From: Clostridiaceae bacterium AM27-36LB
Lineage (GTDB): Bacteria; Bacillota; Clostridia; Lachnospirales; Lachnospiraceae
Reading direction: 5' to 3'
DNA length: 64,000 nucleotides
Assembly: GCA_003480725.1 (NCBI GenBank)
Contig: QUJQ01000009.1
Coordinates: forward strand, 21,939-85,938
Shown: positions 46,107 to 54,982 of the stretch, in pieces
Layout: the number at the start of each line of letters is the position of its first letter
Numbering within the stretch: position 1 is the stretch's first letter
Made by a program: the position numbers and the translations under genes
The notes under the pieces: generated by a model
Databases searched by the model: none
Told to the model about the DNA's origin: nothing
What the model saw: the letters and a program-made list of their open reading frames with translations, nothing else

Positions 46107-47519
46107 TCATTTTTCCAGTTCAGACTCAGTGGAACGTTCTGTTCCCGCCAGATGATAACAGATCACCGGCGTTCCTTTTTCAATATAGCCATATAGTTCC
46201 TGCGCTTTTTCATAAGGCATATTGATACAGCCATGCGACCCTTTCGTTTTGTAAATAGTTCCTCCGAAGCTGGATCTCCAGGTAGCATCATGCATACCGA
46301 TATTTTTGTTGAACGGCATCCAATAAGATACCGGCGTCTCATAGTTTTCTCCCACCAGAGTCGCATTTCGCTGCTTGTAAGTGATGCTGTAAGTTCCCTC
46401 CGGAGTATCATAACCTCTCGCCGAGTTACCAGACACAAAATCAGACTCCATCACCAGCTGCCCATCCTTATAGAAAAACAGATGCTGCGCAGTCAGATTA
46501 ATCTCAACATAGGTATCACCATAATCCGGTGCTCCATAAGAAGCAGCTGTCTGATAATAGACCGGCGTCCTCTCTCCGCTCTCTCCGGTCTCGATCTGTG
46601 CTGCCAGTTCTTTAGCCTCCTGCTGGTAATTCATCCACCAGCCATAGTCGCCGCCATCTACCGTGATCTCCTTCCTATAGCTGGTCATAAACGTTCTGGA
46701 ACGGAAAATCGAATCATACTTCTTCCGCAGAGTCGCCACATAATTTTCCACCTGCGTCTGATCCAGCGTCACAGCGAATCCATCAACCTCCAGCCAGGTA
46801 CTGATAGTGCTTCCATCCAGAACTTCTATGTTATCTCCAAACCGATATGTAATCGTAACTGTCCCATACTTCTGAAGCTTCTGCAATGTATTCTGAAGTT
46901 CTTCACTGTCTGATGTTACGGTAGGTGTTTCATAGCAGCCCTCTGCATCCAGATCCACCAGACCTTTAAGTTCTTCTACTGCATTACCGATCACTTCCAG
47001 TGTCTTTGCCTGATCCAGTTCATTTCCCTGTGTCTCTGCCACAATAGAAAACCCAGCCTCCGGAGTATACTCACTGATATGTGCGTTCGTGGGTGCCTGT
47101 GCAAAATCTTCCTCAAAGCCTTTTAATGCCTGAACCGCCTGTGTCAGTTTATCTTTACTATAGGTAAGAAGGGCTTCCGTTTCATGTTCTTCATGCTGCG
47201 GCAGAAACCACAGATACTGGTTCTGCTCTCTTAAGATCTGCTGCAAAGGTTCTGTGGATGCATAAGAAAGATCAATGGCTTTTCCATCGATGGATTCCTC
47301 ATAACTGCTACCGTCGCTCTTTCGCTCCTGAATCCGAAGGAAATACGCATCTACCCGGTCTGCCAGATCCTGCACCGTCAGGTTGGAGACATCCACCTGA
47401 TCGATCAGAGTTCCCCGTTGAAAATGGTTTCCGTAATAATAGCAACCTCCTGCATAGACAACCAGTAAAAGAAGTACACATGCACATATGATCTTGATTC
47501 CAATTCCAGTTTTTTTCAT
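46107..47519 (-). CDS. L,D-transpeptidase with peptidoglycan-binding repeats
   Basis: A 470-residue protein with an N-terminal membrane anchor (about residues 7-28), a long extracytoplasmic region of two PG_binding_4-like domains, and a C-terminal YkuD catalytic domain. The signature GSHGCINMPYEKAQ holds the nucleophilic Cys. It makes 3-3 cross-links in peptidoglycan or anchors proteins. Upstream is a sigma-A-type promoter (TTGTAT, 16-base spacer, TATACT). Confidence 0.94.
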   Translation of the reverse strand: MKKTGIGIKIICACVLLLLVVYAGGCYYYGNHFQRGTLIDQVDVSNLTVQDLADRVDAYFLRIQERKSDGSSYEESIDGKAIDLSYASTEPLQQILREQNQYLWFLPQHEEHETEALLTYSKDKLTQAVQALKGFEEDFAQAPTNAHISEYTPEAGFSIVAETQGNELDQAKTLEVIGNAVEELKGLVDLDAEGCYETPTVTSDSEELQNTLQKLQKYGTVTITYRFGDNIEVLDGSTISTWLEVDGFAVTLDQTQVENYVATLRKKYDSIFRSRTFMTSYRKEITVDGGDYGWWMNYQQEAKELAAQIETGESGERTPVYYQTAASYGAPDYGDTYVEINLTAQHLFFYKDGQLVMESDFVSGNSARGYDTPEGTYSITYKQRNATLVGENYETPVSYWMPFNKNIGMHDATWRSSFGGTIYKTKGSHGCINMPYEKAQELYGYIEKGTPVICYHLAGTERSTESELEK

Positions 47520-47555
47520 TTATCCTCATCCTCTCCGGTTCTGTTCGTACCTTAC

Positions 47556-47583
47556 AGTATACTGGTTTCCACCAAAAATACAA
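47556..47583 (-). promoter_or_regulatory. Promoter of the L,D-transpeptidase gene
   Basis: Minus-strand TTGTAT (47578-47583) and TATACT (47556-47561) are 16 bases apart. The spacer contains the small palindrome TGGTGGAAACCA. Confidence 0.6.
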
Positions 47584-47742
47584 CCGAAGGATGTCGAATT
47601 CCTGATCTTTCCATTCTGAAATATTTTCATGAACGGAGCATGAATTTTTTGACTTTTATTTTCATTTATGATATACATTATTTATCTTAGGAATTCTCCT
47701 ATGATTTCCCGATTATACACTAATTGATTTATTGCAGTTCTA

Positions 47743-47771
47743 TTGACATACGTATTTTTACGTAATATTAT
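47743..47771 (+). promoter_or_regulatory. hicAB promoter with an embedded palindrome
   Basis: TTGACA (47743-47748) and TATTAT (47766-47771) with a 17-base spacer. The spacer holds the inverted repeat TACGTA-TTTT-TACGTA, a likely operator for autoregulation by the antitoxin. Confidence 0.7.
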
Positions 47772-47794
47772 ATGAAGTAAAGGAGATACAAAAG

Positions 47795-47983
47795 ATGCCG
47801 ATGACTCCACGCGAACTTATTGTCCTTCTAAAACATAATGGTTTTGAAGAAGTCAGTCAGAATGGATCGCATGTAAAAATGAAAAATTTCCAAACAGGAA
47901 AACAAACTATTATTCCCTATCACAATAAAGCTTTGAAAAAAGGGCTTGAACAGGCAATATTAAAACAGGCTGGACTAAAATAG
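47795..47983 (+). CDS. hicA: HicA-type mRNA interferase toxin
   Basis: A 62-residue dsRBD-like protein. HicA features are PMTPRELIVLLKHNGFEEV, the catalytic His26 in NGSHVKM, and the C-terminal GLEQAILKQAGL helix. It cleaves mRNA when free of its antitoxin. AAAGGAG is eight bases before ATG. Toxin precedes antitoxin, the usual order for hicAB. Low GC compared with neighbours suggests acquisition. Confidence 0.9.
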   Translation: MPMTPRELIVLLKHNGFEEVSQNGSHVKMKNFQTGKQTIIPYHNKALKKGLEQAILKQAGLK

Positions 47984-48016
47984 CCCGTTTTAAGTGTTCA
48001 GAAAGGAGTGTATTTC

Positions 48017-48412
48017 ATGAAAAAATTATTTTATCCGGCAATTTTTCATAAAGAAGATGATGGCTTCTGGGTATCTTTTCCTGACTTTCCAGAATGTCTG
48101 ACAGAAGGGGATAATATGGAACAGGCTTATGATATGGCTGTCGATGCTCTTGGGCTGGCAATTACCAGCAGAAAAGAGGAAAAAGAAGAGATTCCATCTC
48201 CATCCGATCCCGATGTAATTGATGCCGATGGTGGAATTATCACTGTCATTTGCTTTGATATGATGGAATATTTAAAAAGACACAGCTCAAAGGCTGTCAA
48301 AAAAACATTGAGTATTCCAGAGTGGCTGAATGAAGCTGCCTGCTCTATGGGTCTTAATTTCTCGCAGGTTCTTCAAGAAGCATTACTGCAGAAAGTACAA
48401 TCAAAATTTTAA
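48017..48412 (+). CDS. hicB: HicB-type antitoxin
   Basis: A 131-residue protein starting at ATG 48017 with AAGGAG eight bases upstream. The N-terminal partial RNase H fold is typical of HicB (YPAIFHKEDDGFWVSFPDFP, CLTEGDNMEQAYDMAVDAL), and the C-terminal part (LSIPEWLNEAACSMGLNFSQ) is a DNA-binding helical domain of the ribbon-helix-helix kind. It neutralises HicA and probably represses the operon at the palindrome in the promoter. Confidence 0.9.
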   Translation: MKKLFYPAIFHKEDDGFWVSFPDFPECLTEGDNMEQAYDMAVDALGLAITSRKEEKEEIPSPSDPDVIDADGGIITVICFDMMEYLKRHSSKAVKKTLSIPEWLNEAACSMGLNFSQVLQEALLQKVQSKF

Positions 48413-48426
48413 ATATGGTATATCAT

Positions 48427-48455
48427 GCCCCCAGCCCAAAGGTTGGGGGCTTTTT
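48427..48455 (+). terminator. Terminator of hicAB
   Basis: GCCCCCAGCC pairs with GGTTGGGGGC around a four-base loop, with five Ts following on the plus strand only. Confidence 0.88.
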
Positions 48456-48468
48456 ATCTGATACGTAT

Positions 48469-49224
48469 TTAGAACGGTTTGATCTCAATGCCTTCCGCAG
48501 TCAGTGCTTCTCTGATCTTCTTGACGAATGCCAGTGCTTTTTCACCATCTCCGTGAACGCAGATAGAATCTGCCTGAATAGCAACTTCTTTTCCTGTGAT
48601 AGCGGTTACTTTTCCGTCTTTTACCATACCGATCACACGGCGGATGGCTTCGTCTTCATCAGTGATCATAGCACCTGGTTTGCGGCGATTCACAAGAGTT
48701 CCGTCTTCTTCATAGGCACGGTCTGCAAATACTTCCTGTGCATAGGCAAGACCCGTATCTTTGGCTGCTTCGATCATCTTGCTGTTGCTTAAGCCCAGAA
48801 GCTTGATGGACGGATCTACTTCATAGATGCCTTCGCAGATGGCTTTTGCCAGATCATAATCTTTGGCTGCCATATTGTAAAAAGCACCATGAGGTTTTAC
48901 ATGGGCAAGCTTTACACCTTCTGCTTTGCAGAATGCCAGCAATGCTCCGATCTGATATTTGGTATAGGCTTTTGCCTCCTCGTTGGAGACTGCCATATTT
49001 CTGCGGCCAAATCCCATCAGGTCCGGGAATCCGGTATGAGCACCGATGCTCACCTGATGCTCTTTCGCCATTTTAACCGTTTTTTCCATGATTACAGGAT
49101 CGGATGCATGATATCCGCAGGCAATATTTGCTGAAGAGATCAACGGAATCACCTGATCGTCCAGTCCAAGTGTATATCTTCCAAAGCTTTCGCCAAGATC
49201 ACAGTTCAAATCAACGCTTTTCAT
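48469..49224 (-). CDS. pxpA: 5-oxoprolinase subunit PxpA (LamB/YcsF family)
   Basis: A 251-residue protein that starts [14 protein letters not shown], the hallmark of the family, with [24 protein letters not shown] and [11 protein letters not shown] following. PxpA works with PxpB and PxpC in ATP-dependent opening of 5-oxoproline to L-glutamate. Last gene of the five-gene operon. No clear terminator on this strand follows; the hicAB hairpin lacks a T tract on this side. Confidence 0.95.
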   Translation of the reverse strand: MKSVDLNCDLGESFGRYTLGLDDQVIPLISSANIACGYHASDPVIMEKTVKMAKEHQVSIGAHTGFPDLMGFGRRNMAVSNEEAKAYTKYQIGALLAFCKAEGVKLAHVKPHGAFYNMAAKDYDLAKAICEGIYEVDPSIKLLGLSNSKMIEAAKDTGLAYAQEVFADRAYEEDGTLVNRRKPGAMITDEDEAIRRVIGMVKDGKVTAITGKEVAIQADSICVHGDGEKALAFVKKIREALTAEGIEIKPF

Positions 49225-49245
49225 AACTTTTTTCTCCTCATATCC

Positions 49246-50031
49246 TTACAGTTTCAATGACACATTTTTCACATCTGTGATAAACATATGTCCCGGTGCA
49301 TGGGTGATGGCAAATGACGGACGGCTGTTCATCACTGCCGCCTGCGGAGTCACACCACAAGGCCAGAATACCGGTACTTCACCTTCGCGGATGGTCACCA
49401 TATCACCAAAATCCGGTTTATTGATATCTTTAATACCGATTGCTTCCGGATAACCAATCTGTACCGGCGCTCCATGGACTCTCGGCATCGCTGCTGTCAC
49501 AGTCACTGCCGCCGGAATCAGATGATGAGGAATCGGACGCATACTTACGACCATATTTCCGGAGAATACGCCTGCAGACTCACAGGGAATATTGGTCAGA
49601 TACATAGGAACGTTACAACCTTCTTCAATGTGGCGTACCGGAATACCAGCTTCCAGCAGTTCTGACTCAAAGGAGAAACTGCATCCGATCAGGAAGCTGA
49701 CCAGATCTTCTCTGTAGAACCGGGAAACATCTGTATACTCTCCTGTCAGTTCTCCATTTTCATAGATCCGGTATTTTGGAATGTCTTTGTAGATGTCCAC
49801 ATTCTTGCCAAGATAGGACAGACCTTTTCCACCCACATCACTGACTTCCAGCAGCGGACAGGATTTTGGATTTCTCTGTGTAAACAATAAGAAATCATAT
49901 GCCAGATCTTTGGGCAGGATCACCAGGTTTGCCTGAGCATAACCTGCGCACATTCCTGCTGTGGGTCCTGTGATCTTTTCTTCTCTGATAAGTGCTCTCA
50001 CCTCTGCCGGTGACATACTGCTGTAATCCAT
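49246..50031 (-). CDS. DUF1445 protein, putative D-glutamate cyclase-like hydro-lyase
   Basis: A 261-residue protein of the DUF1445 family (annotated putative hydro-lyase), with TGPTAGMCAGYAQANL, FLIGCSFSFESELL, GNMVVSMRPI and ITHAPGHMFITD. AAGGAGG is eight bases before ATG. The mammalian D-glutamate cyclase DGLUCY contains a DUF1445-related region and converts D-glutamate to 5-oxo-D-proline. Placed between the pxp genes and a D-amino-acid transaminase, the same reaction is a good hypothesis, though not shown by sequence. Confidence 0.85.
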   Translation of the reverse strand: MDYSSMSPAEVRALIREEKITGPTAGMCAGYAQANLVILPKDLAYDFLLFTQRNPKSCPLLEVSDVGGKGLSYLGKNVDIYKDIPKYRIYENGELTGEYTDVSRFYREDLVSFLIGCSFSFESELLEAGIPVRHIEEGCNVPMYLTNIPCESAGVFSGNMVVSMRPIPHHLIPAAVTVTAAMPRVHGAPVQIGYPEAIGIKDINKPDFGDMVTIREGEVPVFWPCGVTPQAAVMNSRPSFAITHAPGHMFITDVKNVSLKL

Positions 50032-50061
50032 CCCTGTGTTCCTCCTTGTTCTCTGTTTCCC

Positions 50062-51027
50062 TTAGCCGTTGATCTTCTTATCCAATGTATCCAGATATTT
50101 TTTCCGCTCCAGATTAAGCTTCTGAGCTTCTTCTACTGATATATAGGAAAATCTCACTTTTTCTCCCGGTTTCCGCTGTCCGATAGCCGGAATATCCGTG
50201 GAGATCACGGTTCCGATCTTAGCGTATCCGCCAGTTGTCTGATGATCTGCCAGCATCACGATAGGCATCCCGCTGGATGAGATCTGAACAGAACCTGTTG
50301 TGATTCCATCCGAAATAATATCTCCGCTGGTCACAAATTCAATTGCTTCTCCGGTAAGCTTGCATGCCATCCGGTTAGAATCCTGCGTAACCGTATATGC
50401 CTGTTCCACAAAGGTCTTCTGACCTTTTTCTGTGAAATACTCACTTTGCGGTCCTGGAACCACCCGCAGCACTGGAAGTTTATCCGCTGATACAGGCGTC
50501 TGAAAACTTCCTTCTGCAGCATTTACTTTTCGTTTTTCCATATGCGGAAGAGTCGCCTTTTCTGTCCGAAGTTCCAACACATCGCCAGTCTTCAGTGCAC
50601 GTCCCTTATATCCGCCAAGTCCACATTTCAGATTAGTGGAACGGCTTCCCAGCACCGGTTCCACAGCAAATCCGCCAGCCACTGCCAGATATCCTCTGCA
50701 GCCGGTCATGGCAAATCCACACACAAGCGTATCTCCTGCATGAACCTCCACTGCTTCATACAATGGCATCGCTGTACCATTCAGTTTCGGTGTCATGTTG
50801 GCACCCGCCATGGCGATCACTGCCGGAGCAGTAAACCGGATCGAAGGTCCCATGATCGTTGCTTCCAGAACCGCTTCCTTCTGGTCATTTCCCACCAGAA
50901 TATTTGCCAGACGCATAGCCTGGTCATCCACAGCTCCTGACACCTGAAATCCTTTATTCATATATCCGAAGCGCCCCAGATCCTGAACGGTTGTCAGGGC
51001 GCCGCCATTTACTATTTCCAGACTCAT
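50062..51027 (-). CDS. pxpC: 5-oxoprolinase subunit PxpC
   Basis: A 321-residue protein of the biotin-dependent carboxyltransferase-like (AHS2) family: VQDLGRFGYMNKGFQVSGAV near the N-terminus, then NDQKEAVLEATIMGP and CRGYLAVAGGF. It starts in ATGA overlap with the pxpB stop, so PxpB and PxpC are made together, as expected for subunits of one complex. Related to KipA and urea amidolyase domains; the presence of pxpA makes 5-oxoprolinase the better call. Confidence 0.94.
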   Translation of the reverse strand: MSLEIVNGGALTTVQDLGRFGYMNKGFQVSGAVDDQAMRLANILVGNDQKEAVLEATIMGPSIRFTAPAVIAMAGANMTPKLNGTAMPLYEAVEVHAGDTLVCGFAMTGCRGYLAVAGGFAVEPVLGSRSTNLKCGLGGYKGRALKTGDVLELRTEKATLPHMEKRKVNAAEGSFQTPVSADKLPVLRVVPGPQSEYFTEKGQKTFVEQAYTVTQDSNRMACKLTGEAIEFVTSGDIISDGITTGSVQISSSGMPIVMLADHQTTGGYAKIGTVISTDIPAIGQRKPGEKVRFSYISVEEAQKLNLERKKYLDTLDKKING

Positions 51028-51740
51028 AGGTGTGCCTCGTATTCTTCCGCTGTGATCGGTACAAAGCGGATATAGTCTCCTGCCTGATAGAGAAATGGCT
51101 GTTCTCTGTCAGGATCATAAAGTTTCAGCGGTGTTCTTCCGATCAGCCGCCAGCCGCCAGGAGATTCCAGCGGGTAGATACCGGTCTGTTCTCCGCCGAT
51201 TCCCACGCTTCCTTCCGGGATCTTGGTCCTCGGATTATCAAGACGCGGGGTAAATAACTTCGGATCCAGTCCTCCCAGATACGGAAATCCAGGAAGGAAT
51301 CCCAACATATAGATATTGTAGTCTACAGAAGAATGAAGCTTGATCACTTCTTCCTCGGTAAGACCTGCGTGAGCTGCCACATCTTTTAAATCTTCTCCGT
51401 AACTGCCGCCGTAGCATACCGGAATCTCCACCACATGATGAGGTGTCTCCTGTCCTGCAGATTCTTCTACGGAAATACCGGACAGTTCTTTTTTCAGCTG
51501 TTCAAAGCTGATCTCTGACGGATCATAGGTCACCATCAGCGAACGGAAGGTAGGAACCGTCTCCACGATTCCTTTCACATGGGCTGCTGCCACTTTTTCA
51601 TTCAGGCACTGAACCTTTCGATTCAGTGCCTCATTGATCTCATTTCCAAATTCTACCACCAGAGCACAGTCTCCAGCCGGCAGGATCTTTCTTCCATCTT
51701 CCGGTTTCTTCCCGAAAAGGGAACGGAATACAGACCACAT
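51024..51740 (-). CDS. pxpB: 5-oxoprolinase subunit PxpB
   Basis: A 238-residue AHS1/KipI-family protein with LPAGDCALVVEFGN, MLGFLPGFPYLGGL, VGIGGEQTGIYPLESPGGW and IGRTPLKLYD. I chose ATG 51740, five bases after AGGTGG; a GTG at 51749 would be inside that ribosome site. Begins ten bases after the aminotransferase stop and overlaps pxpC by four bases. Confidence 0.94.
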   Translation of the reverse strand: MWSVFRSLFGKKPEDGRKILPAGDCALVVEFGNEINEALNRKVQCLNEKVAAAHVKGIVETVPTFRSLMVTYDPSEISFEQLKKELSGISVEESAGQETPHHVVEIPVCYGGSYGEDLKDVAAHAGLTEEEVIKLHSSVDYNIYMLGFLPGFPYLGGLDPKLFTPRLDNPRTKIPEGSVGIGGEQTGIYPLESPGGWRLIGRTPLKLYDPDREQPFLYQAGDYIRFVPITAEEYEAHL

Positions 51741-51749
51741 AGGTTCCAC

Positions 51750-52598
51750 CTACTTTCTGCCGATGGCTGTCAGATACTCATCCATCAGAAGTTTTCTTAA
51801 TGTTGCAAGGATTTCCGGAGCTTTTCCTCCTACCGGTTTCTCATCGATCTCATGAGCACTCAGGCAGAAGTTGCTGGAGGAACTTACGATAACCTCATCT
51901 GCATCCATCATCTCTGCTACAGTAAACGGTCTTTCATCAACCGGGATGCCTGCCACTTTACACATCTTGATCAGATGGACACGGGAAATACCTGGCAGAA
52001 TATAATGATCTGTCGGATGTGTGATAAATACGCCATCTTTGATCATATGTACATTACTGTGTGCACACTCGGTTACAATATCACCTCTGTGGAATACGAT
52101 CTCGTTGCATCCATGCTGTTTACCAAGCTCGGAAGCCATAACGTTCGGGATCAGGTTCAAAGTCTTGATGTTGCAGTGCAGAAAACGGGTATCCTCTACG
52201 GTCATCAGTTTCAGAGTCTTGGACGGATCACCGATCTTGGATGGACGGATCATGACCCACAGACGTCCTTTCTGTCCTTCCGGAAATACATGATTTCTCG
52301 GTGCAACGGCCCTGGTTACCTGCCAGTATACGAACAGCTCATCTCCGTCAACTTTTTTCACCATCTCGTTCAGAATATCTTTTACTTCCTGTTTCGTATG
52401 CGGAATCTCGATCTTCAGCAGTGCTGCACTGTTAAAGAAACGATCCACATGCTCATCCAGATTGAAGATCACATGGTTGCCTGCACAGGTGGCATCATAT
52501 ACACCGTCACCATAGTAATGAGAACGGTCATCAAAAGGAACCACCATTTTGTCGATTTCGTCATACTTTCCATCATAGTAACCTAAAGTCTGCATCAT
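51750..52598 (-). CDS. dat: D-amino-acid aminotransferase (class IV)
   Basis: A 282-residue PLP enzyme. Lys145 in NIKTLNLIPN is the Schiff-base lysine, and VTRAVAPRNHVFP matches the Bacillus D-alanine transaminase segment whose Arg and His bind the substrate carboxylate, so D-specificity is likely rather than branched-chain. It interconverts D-alanine plus 2-oxoglutarate with pyruvate plus D-glutamate. ATG 52598 follows GGAGG at a good distance. First gene of the operon with pxpB, pxpC, DUF1445 and pxpA, behind a leader with an attenuator-like hairpin. Confidence 0.9.
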   Translation of the reverse strand: MMQTLGYYDGKYDEIDKMVVPFDDRSHYYGDGVYDATCAGNHVIFNLDEHVDRFFNSAALLKIEIPHTKQEVKDILNEMVKKVDGDELFVYWQVTRAVAPRNHVFPEGQKGRLWVMIRPSKIGDPSKTLKLMTVEDTRFLHCNIKTLNLIPNVMASELGKQHGCNEIVFHRGDIVTECAHSNVHMIKDGVFITHPTDHYILPGISRVHLIKMCKVAGIPVDERPFTVAEMMDADEVIVSSSSNFCLSAHEIDEKPVGGKAPEILATLRKLLMDEYLTAIGRK

Positions 52599-52653
52599 AC
52601 ATTCCTCCATCTCCGGTGCGCAAGCGCGATGTCTCTTTTCTCATCGTTATAAC

Positions 52654-52757
52654 AAAAAAAGATGCTGCCCGGCCCCCAGGCCAAGTAACATCTTTGTTAC
52701 GCTTGCATTTCACTCATTTGTTGCAATGATTATATATCCAGACTTTAGGAAATGCAA
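52654..52757 (-). promoter_or_regulatory. Promoter and attenuator-like leader of the dat-pxp operon
   Basis: Minus-strand promoter TTGCAT (52752-52757), 17 bases, TATAAT (52729-52734). About 27 bases after the expected start a terminator-type hairpin (arms 52679-52695 and 52658-52674, loop four, seven Ts at 52654-52660) lies in the leader, 56 bases before the dat start. A competing 5-bp hairpin GTAAC/GTTAC (52696-52700 with 52685-52689) overlaps its 5' arm. A tiny open frame ATG-AGT-GAA-ATG-CAA-GCG-TAA (52697-52717) ends in that hairpin. The hairpin might alternatively be the distal terminator of sulP. Confidence 0.6.
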
Positions 52758-52854
52758 GTTTTTCAGATATTTCTGAATGATTTTTTATTTTCAGCTTTTT
52801 ATATAAATATTTTTAAGTTCTATGTCATATTTTCAAAAATATTTACATTTTCTT

Positions 52855-54498
52855 TTATTTGATCAGTTCTTCCGCATGCTTCAGAGCATCTGAGATATTG
52901 GCGCAGAAATTGTCTTTTCCAACCAGTTCCACAAATCCGGACTTCTCCATCACATGCATCGGCTGCTCATTCACATGAGAAAAGATTGGTGTGATGCCTT
53001 TAGCTTCACAATATTTCACCAGATTCTGAAGAGCATTCATAGCAGTACTGTCAAGTGCAGGAACACTTCTCATACGAAGCACCAGACATTTGGTAAAATC
53101 TTTCACTACAATGTGTTCAATCGCATTGGCCGCTCCAAAGAACAACGGTCCGGTAATCTCATAGACACGGATCTCTTTCGCAAGTTTCTGCATATGATCA
53201 TTAACTGCATCTGAATCATCGTCCACGTAAGTCCAGCTGTCCACGTGCGTCTCATCACTCATGCGCTTCATGAACAGCAGACAGGTCAACAGCATACCGA
53301 TCTCAATAGCAACTACCAGATCAAATACAACAGTCAGGAAGAAGGTTACCAGCAGCACCAGAATATCACTCTTCGGTGCGGTCTGGATCAGATGAGTGAA
53401 CGGTCTCCACTGACACATATTGTAAGCAACCACAAACAGAATTGCAGCGATGGTAGGCATGGGGATCATTCCTGCATAAGGCATCAGAACTACCAGTACC
53501 AGTACCAATGTGATGGAATGCACCATTCCGGCTATGGGAGTACGTCCACCATTTTTAATGTTAGCTGCTGTACGTGCGATGGCTCCTGTGGCCGGGATTC
53601 CGCCGAACAGGGCAGATGCAATATTTCCTGCTCCCTGAGCTACCAGCTCCATGTCTGAACGATGTTTGCCGTTGATCATACCGTCTGCAACCACGCAGGA
53701 CAGCAGAGACTCAATAGCTGCCAGCACTGCAATGGTAAATGCATTTGGAATTGCATCCTCCACAGCTGCAAGGCTCAGTGCCGGAAGGTGGAAGCCTGGC
53801 AGTGCATTGCTGATAGAATACAGATCTCCAATGGTAGAAGCCTTCAACGGAAGGAATTTTACCATCAGGATTCCTGCGACCACAGCCAGCAGAGAACCCG
53901 GAATCTTTTTGAAAATATGAGGAGAAATGATCAGGATTGCAAGACTTACCACACCAACAATCACTGCAGACAGATTGACAGTGCCGCAATTTTCAACAAA
54001 AGCGTGAAGCTTTTCCATAGTCTCAATGGGTTTTACTCCGTCCGGATAAGTCACGCCAAAGAAATCTTTGAGCTGACCGATCACGATGGTCACAGCAATT
54101 CCAGCTGTAAATCCGGTGGTGATGGTGTACGGAATAAAACGGATCAGTGTACCAAAATGGCACAGTCCCATCAGAATCAGAAAGATTCCTGCCAGGATCG
54201 TCGCAATCACCAGTCCATCCAGACCATTTTTCGCCACAATACCAGCTACAATCGTCGCAAATGCAGCTGTCGGTCCCGCAATCTGTACGCTGCTGCCACC
54301 CAGAGCAGAGATCACAAATCCTGCCACAATTGCGGTGAAAATACCTGCCTCCGGACCGACACCTGATGCCAGTGCCAGTGCAATGGACAACGGAAGGGCA
54401 ATGATCGCCACAATGATTCCAGCCGTCACATCTTTGACAAACTGTTCCCGACTATACGTTTTCATACATGTTAGTAACATTGGTTTCAAAGAACTCAT
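52855..54498 (-). CDS. SulP family anion transporter with STAS domain
   Basis: A 547-residue SLC26/SulP transporter. About 12-14 membrane segments (for example GIIVAIIALPLSIALALASG near the N-terminus and GSSVQIAGPTAAF) are followed by a cytoplasmic STAS domain (residues about 435-545; ALDSTAMNALQNLV). Members carry sulfate, bicarbonate or other anions; the substrate here is unknown. Separate from the dat-pxp operon, which has its own promoter downstream. Confidence 0.92.
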   Translation of the reverse strand: MSSLKPMLLTCMKTYSREQFVKDVTAGIIVAIIALPLSIALALASGVGPEAGIFTAIVAGFVISALGGSSVQIAGPTAAFATIVAGIVAKNGLDGLVIATILAGIFLILMGLCHFGTLIRFIPYTITTGFTAGIAVTIVIGQLKDFFGVTYPDGVKPIETMEKLHAFVENCGTVNLSAVIVGVVSLAILIISPHIFKKIPGSLLAVVAGILMVKFLPLKASTIGDLYSISNALPGFHLPALSLAAVEDAIPNAFTIAVLAAIESLLSCVVADGMINGKHRSDMELVAQGAGNIASALFGGIPATGAIARTAANIKNGGRTPIAGMVHSITLVLVLVVLMPYAGMIPMPTIAAILFVVAYNMCQWRPFTHLIQTAPKSDILVLLVTFFLTVVFDLVVAIEIGMLLTCLLFMKRMSDETHVDSWTYVDDDSDAVNDHMQKLAKEIRVYEITGPLFFGAANAIEHIVVKDFTKCLVLRMRSVPALDSTAMNALQNLVKYCEAKGITPIFSHVNEQPMHVMEKSGFVELVGKDNFCANISDALKHAEELIK

Positions 54499-54611
54499 CA
54501 GTTAAAAATCCTTTCTTGTTGGATATCCTCGGTTGTCAAACACAACTTTTCCAGTATATCACAAGAAAGAGATTTTTCAATGATGAATTATCATTTATAA
54601 TCAATACACTC

Positions 54612-54640
54612 TTGACACTCAAATATGACTATGTTATATA
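54612..54640 (+). promoter_or_regulatory. Promoter of the cobalamin-riboswitch transcript
   Basis: TTGACA (54612-54617), 17-base spacer, TATATA (54635-54640), with TG one base before the -10. Confidence 0.8.
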
Positions 54641-54659
54641 TTTAACAGAATAAGTGTCG

Positions 54660-54942
54660 GCTAATCTTCGATTGAGTCGGTGAAAAGGGAAATGGGTGTG
54701 AGTCCCATGCGGTGCCGCCGCTGTAAGCGCACGATACAGGGTTGTTTTCTTTCACTGTCCTTTTCTCAAAACATGGATGGGAAGAGAGAAAACAGACAAG
54801 ACCCGCGCAAGCCAGAAGACCTGCTTATTTTTCTTTTGCTGTCACGGTCCATGACACTTGCGAAAGATATAGGGCGCAGTGCGTCCAGATGCCGAAAACG
54901 GGTGCATCATCTGATCCATAGAGTTCAGATGATGCTTTTTTT
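54660..54942 (+). promoter_or_regulatory. Cobalamin riboswitch with terminator
   Basis: The cobalamin aptamer's conserved words appear in order: GGTGAAAAGGGAA (from 54679), GGGTGTGAGTCCCATGCGGTGCCGCCGCTGTAA (54694-54726, written here in pieces), then GCCAGAAGACCTGC (54811-54824). The expression platform ends in a perfect 11-bp terminator, GCATCATCTGA/TCAGATGATGC (54904-54914 and 54925-54935), with seven Ts. An alternative stem GATGCCG-AAAA-CGGGTGCATC would block the terminator's 5' arm. It most likely shuts off btuFCD when cobalamin is bound. The open frame through this region is not a gene. Confidence 0.93.
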
Positions 54943-54982
54943 ATGGACTAATCACAAAATACATATTATATGGAGGATTTTC

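Noticed and set aside
52654..52757. T-box or known amino-acid riboswitch before dat
   Set aside because: The leader between promoter and terminator is too short (about 30 bases) and has no T-box or aptamer signature.
54680..54982. In-frame N-terminal extension of btuF through the riboswitch
   Set aside because: The region is the cobalamin aptamer and terminator; a signal peptide and good ribosome site mark ATG 54983 as the start.
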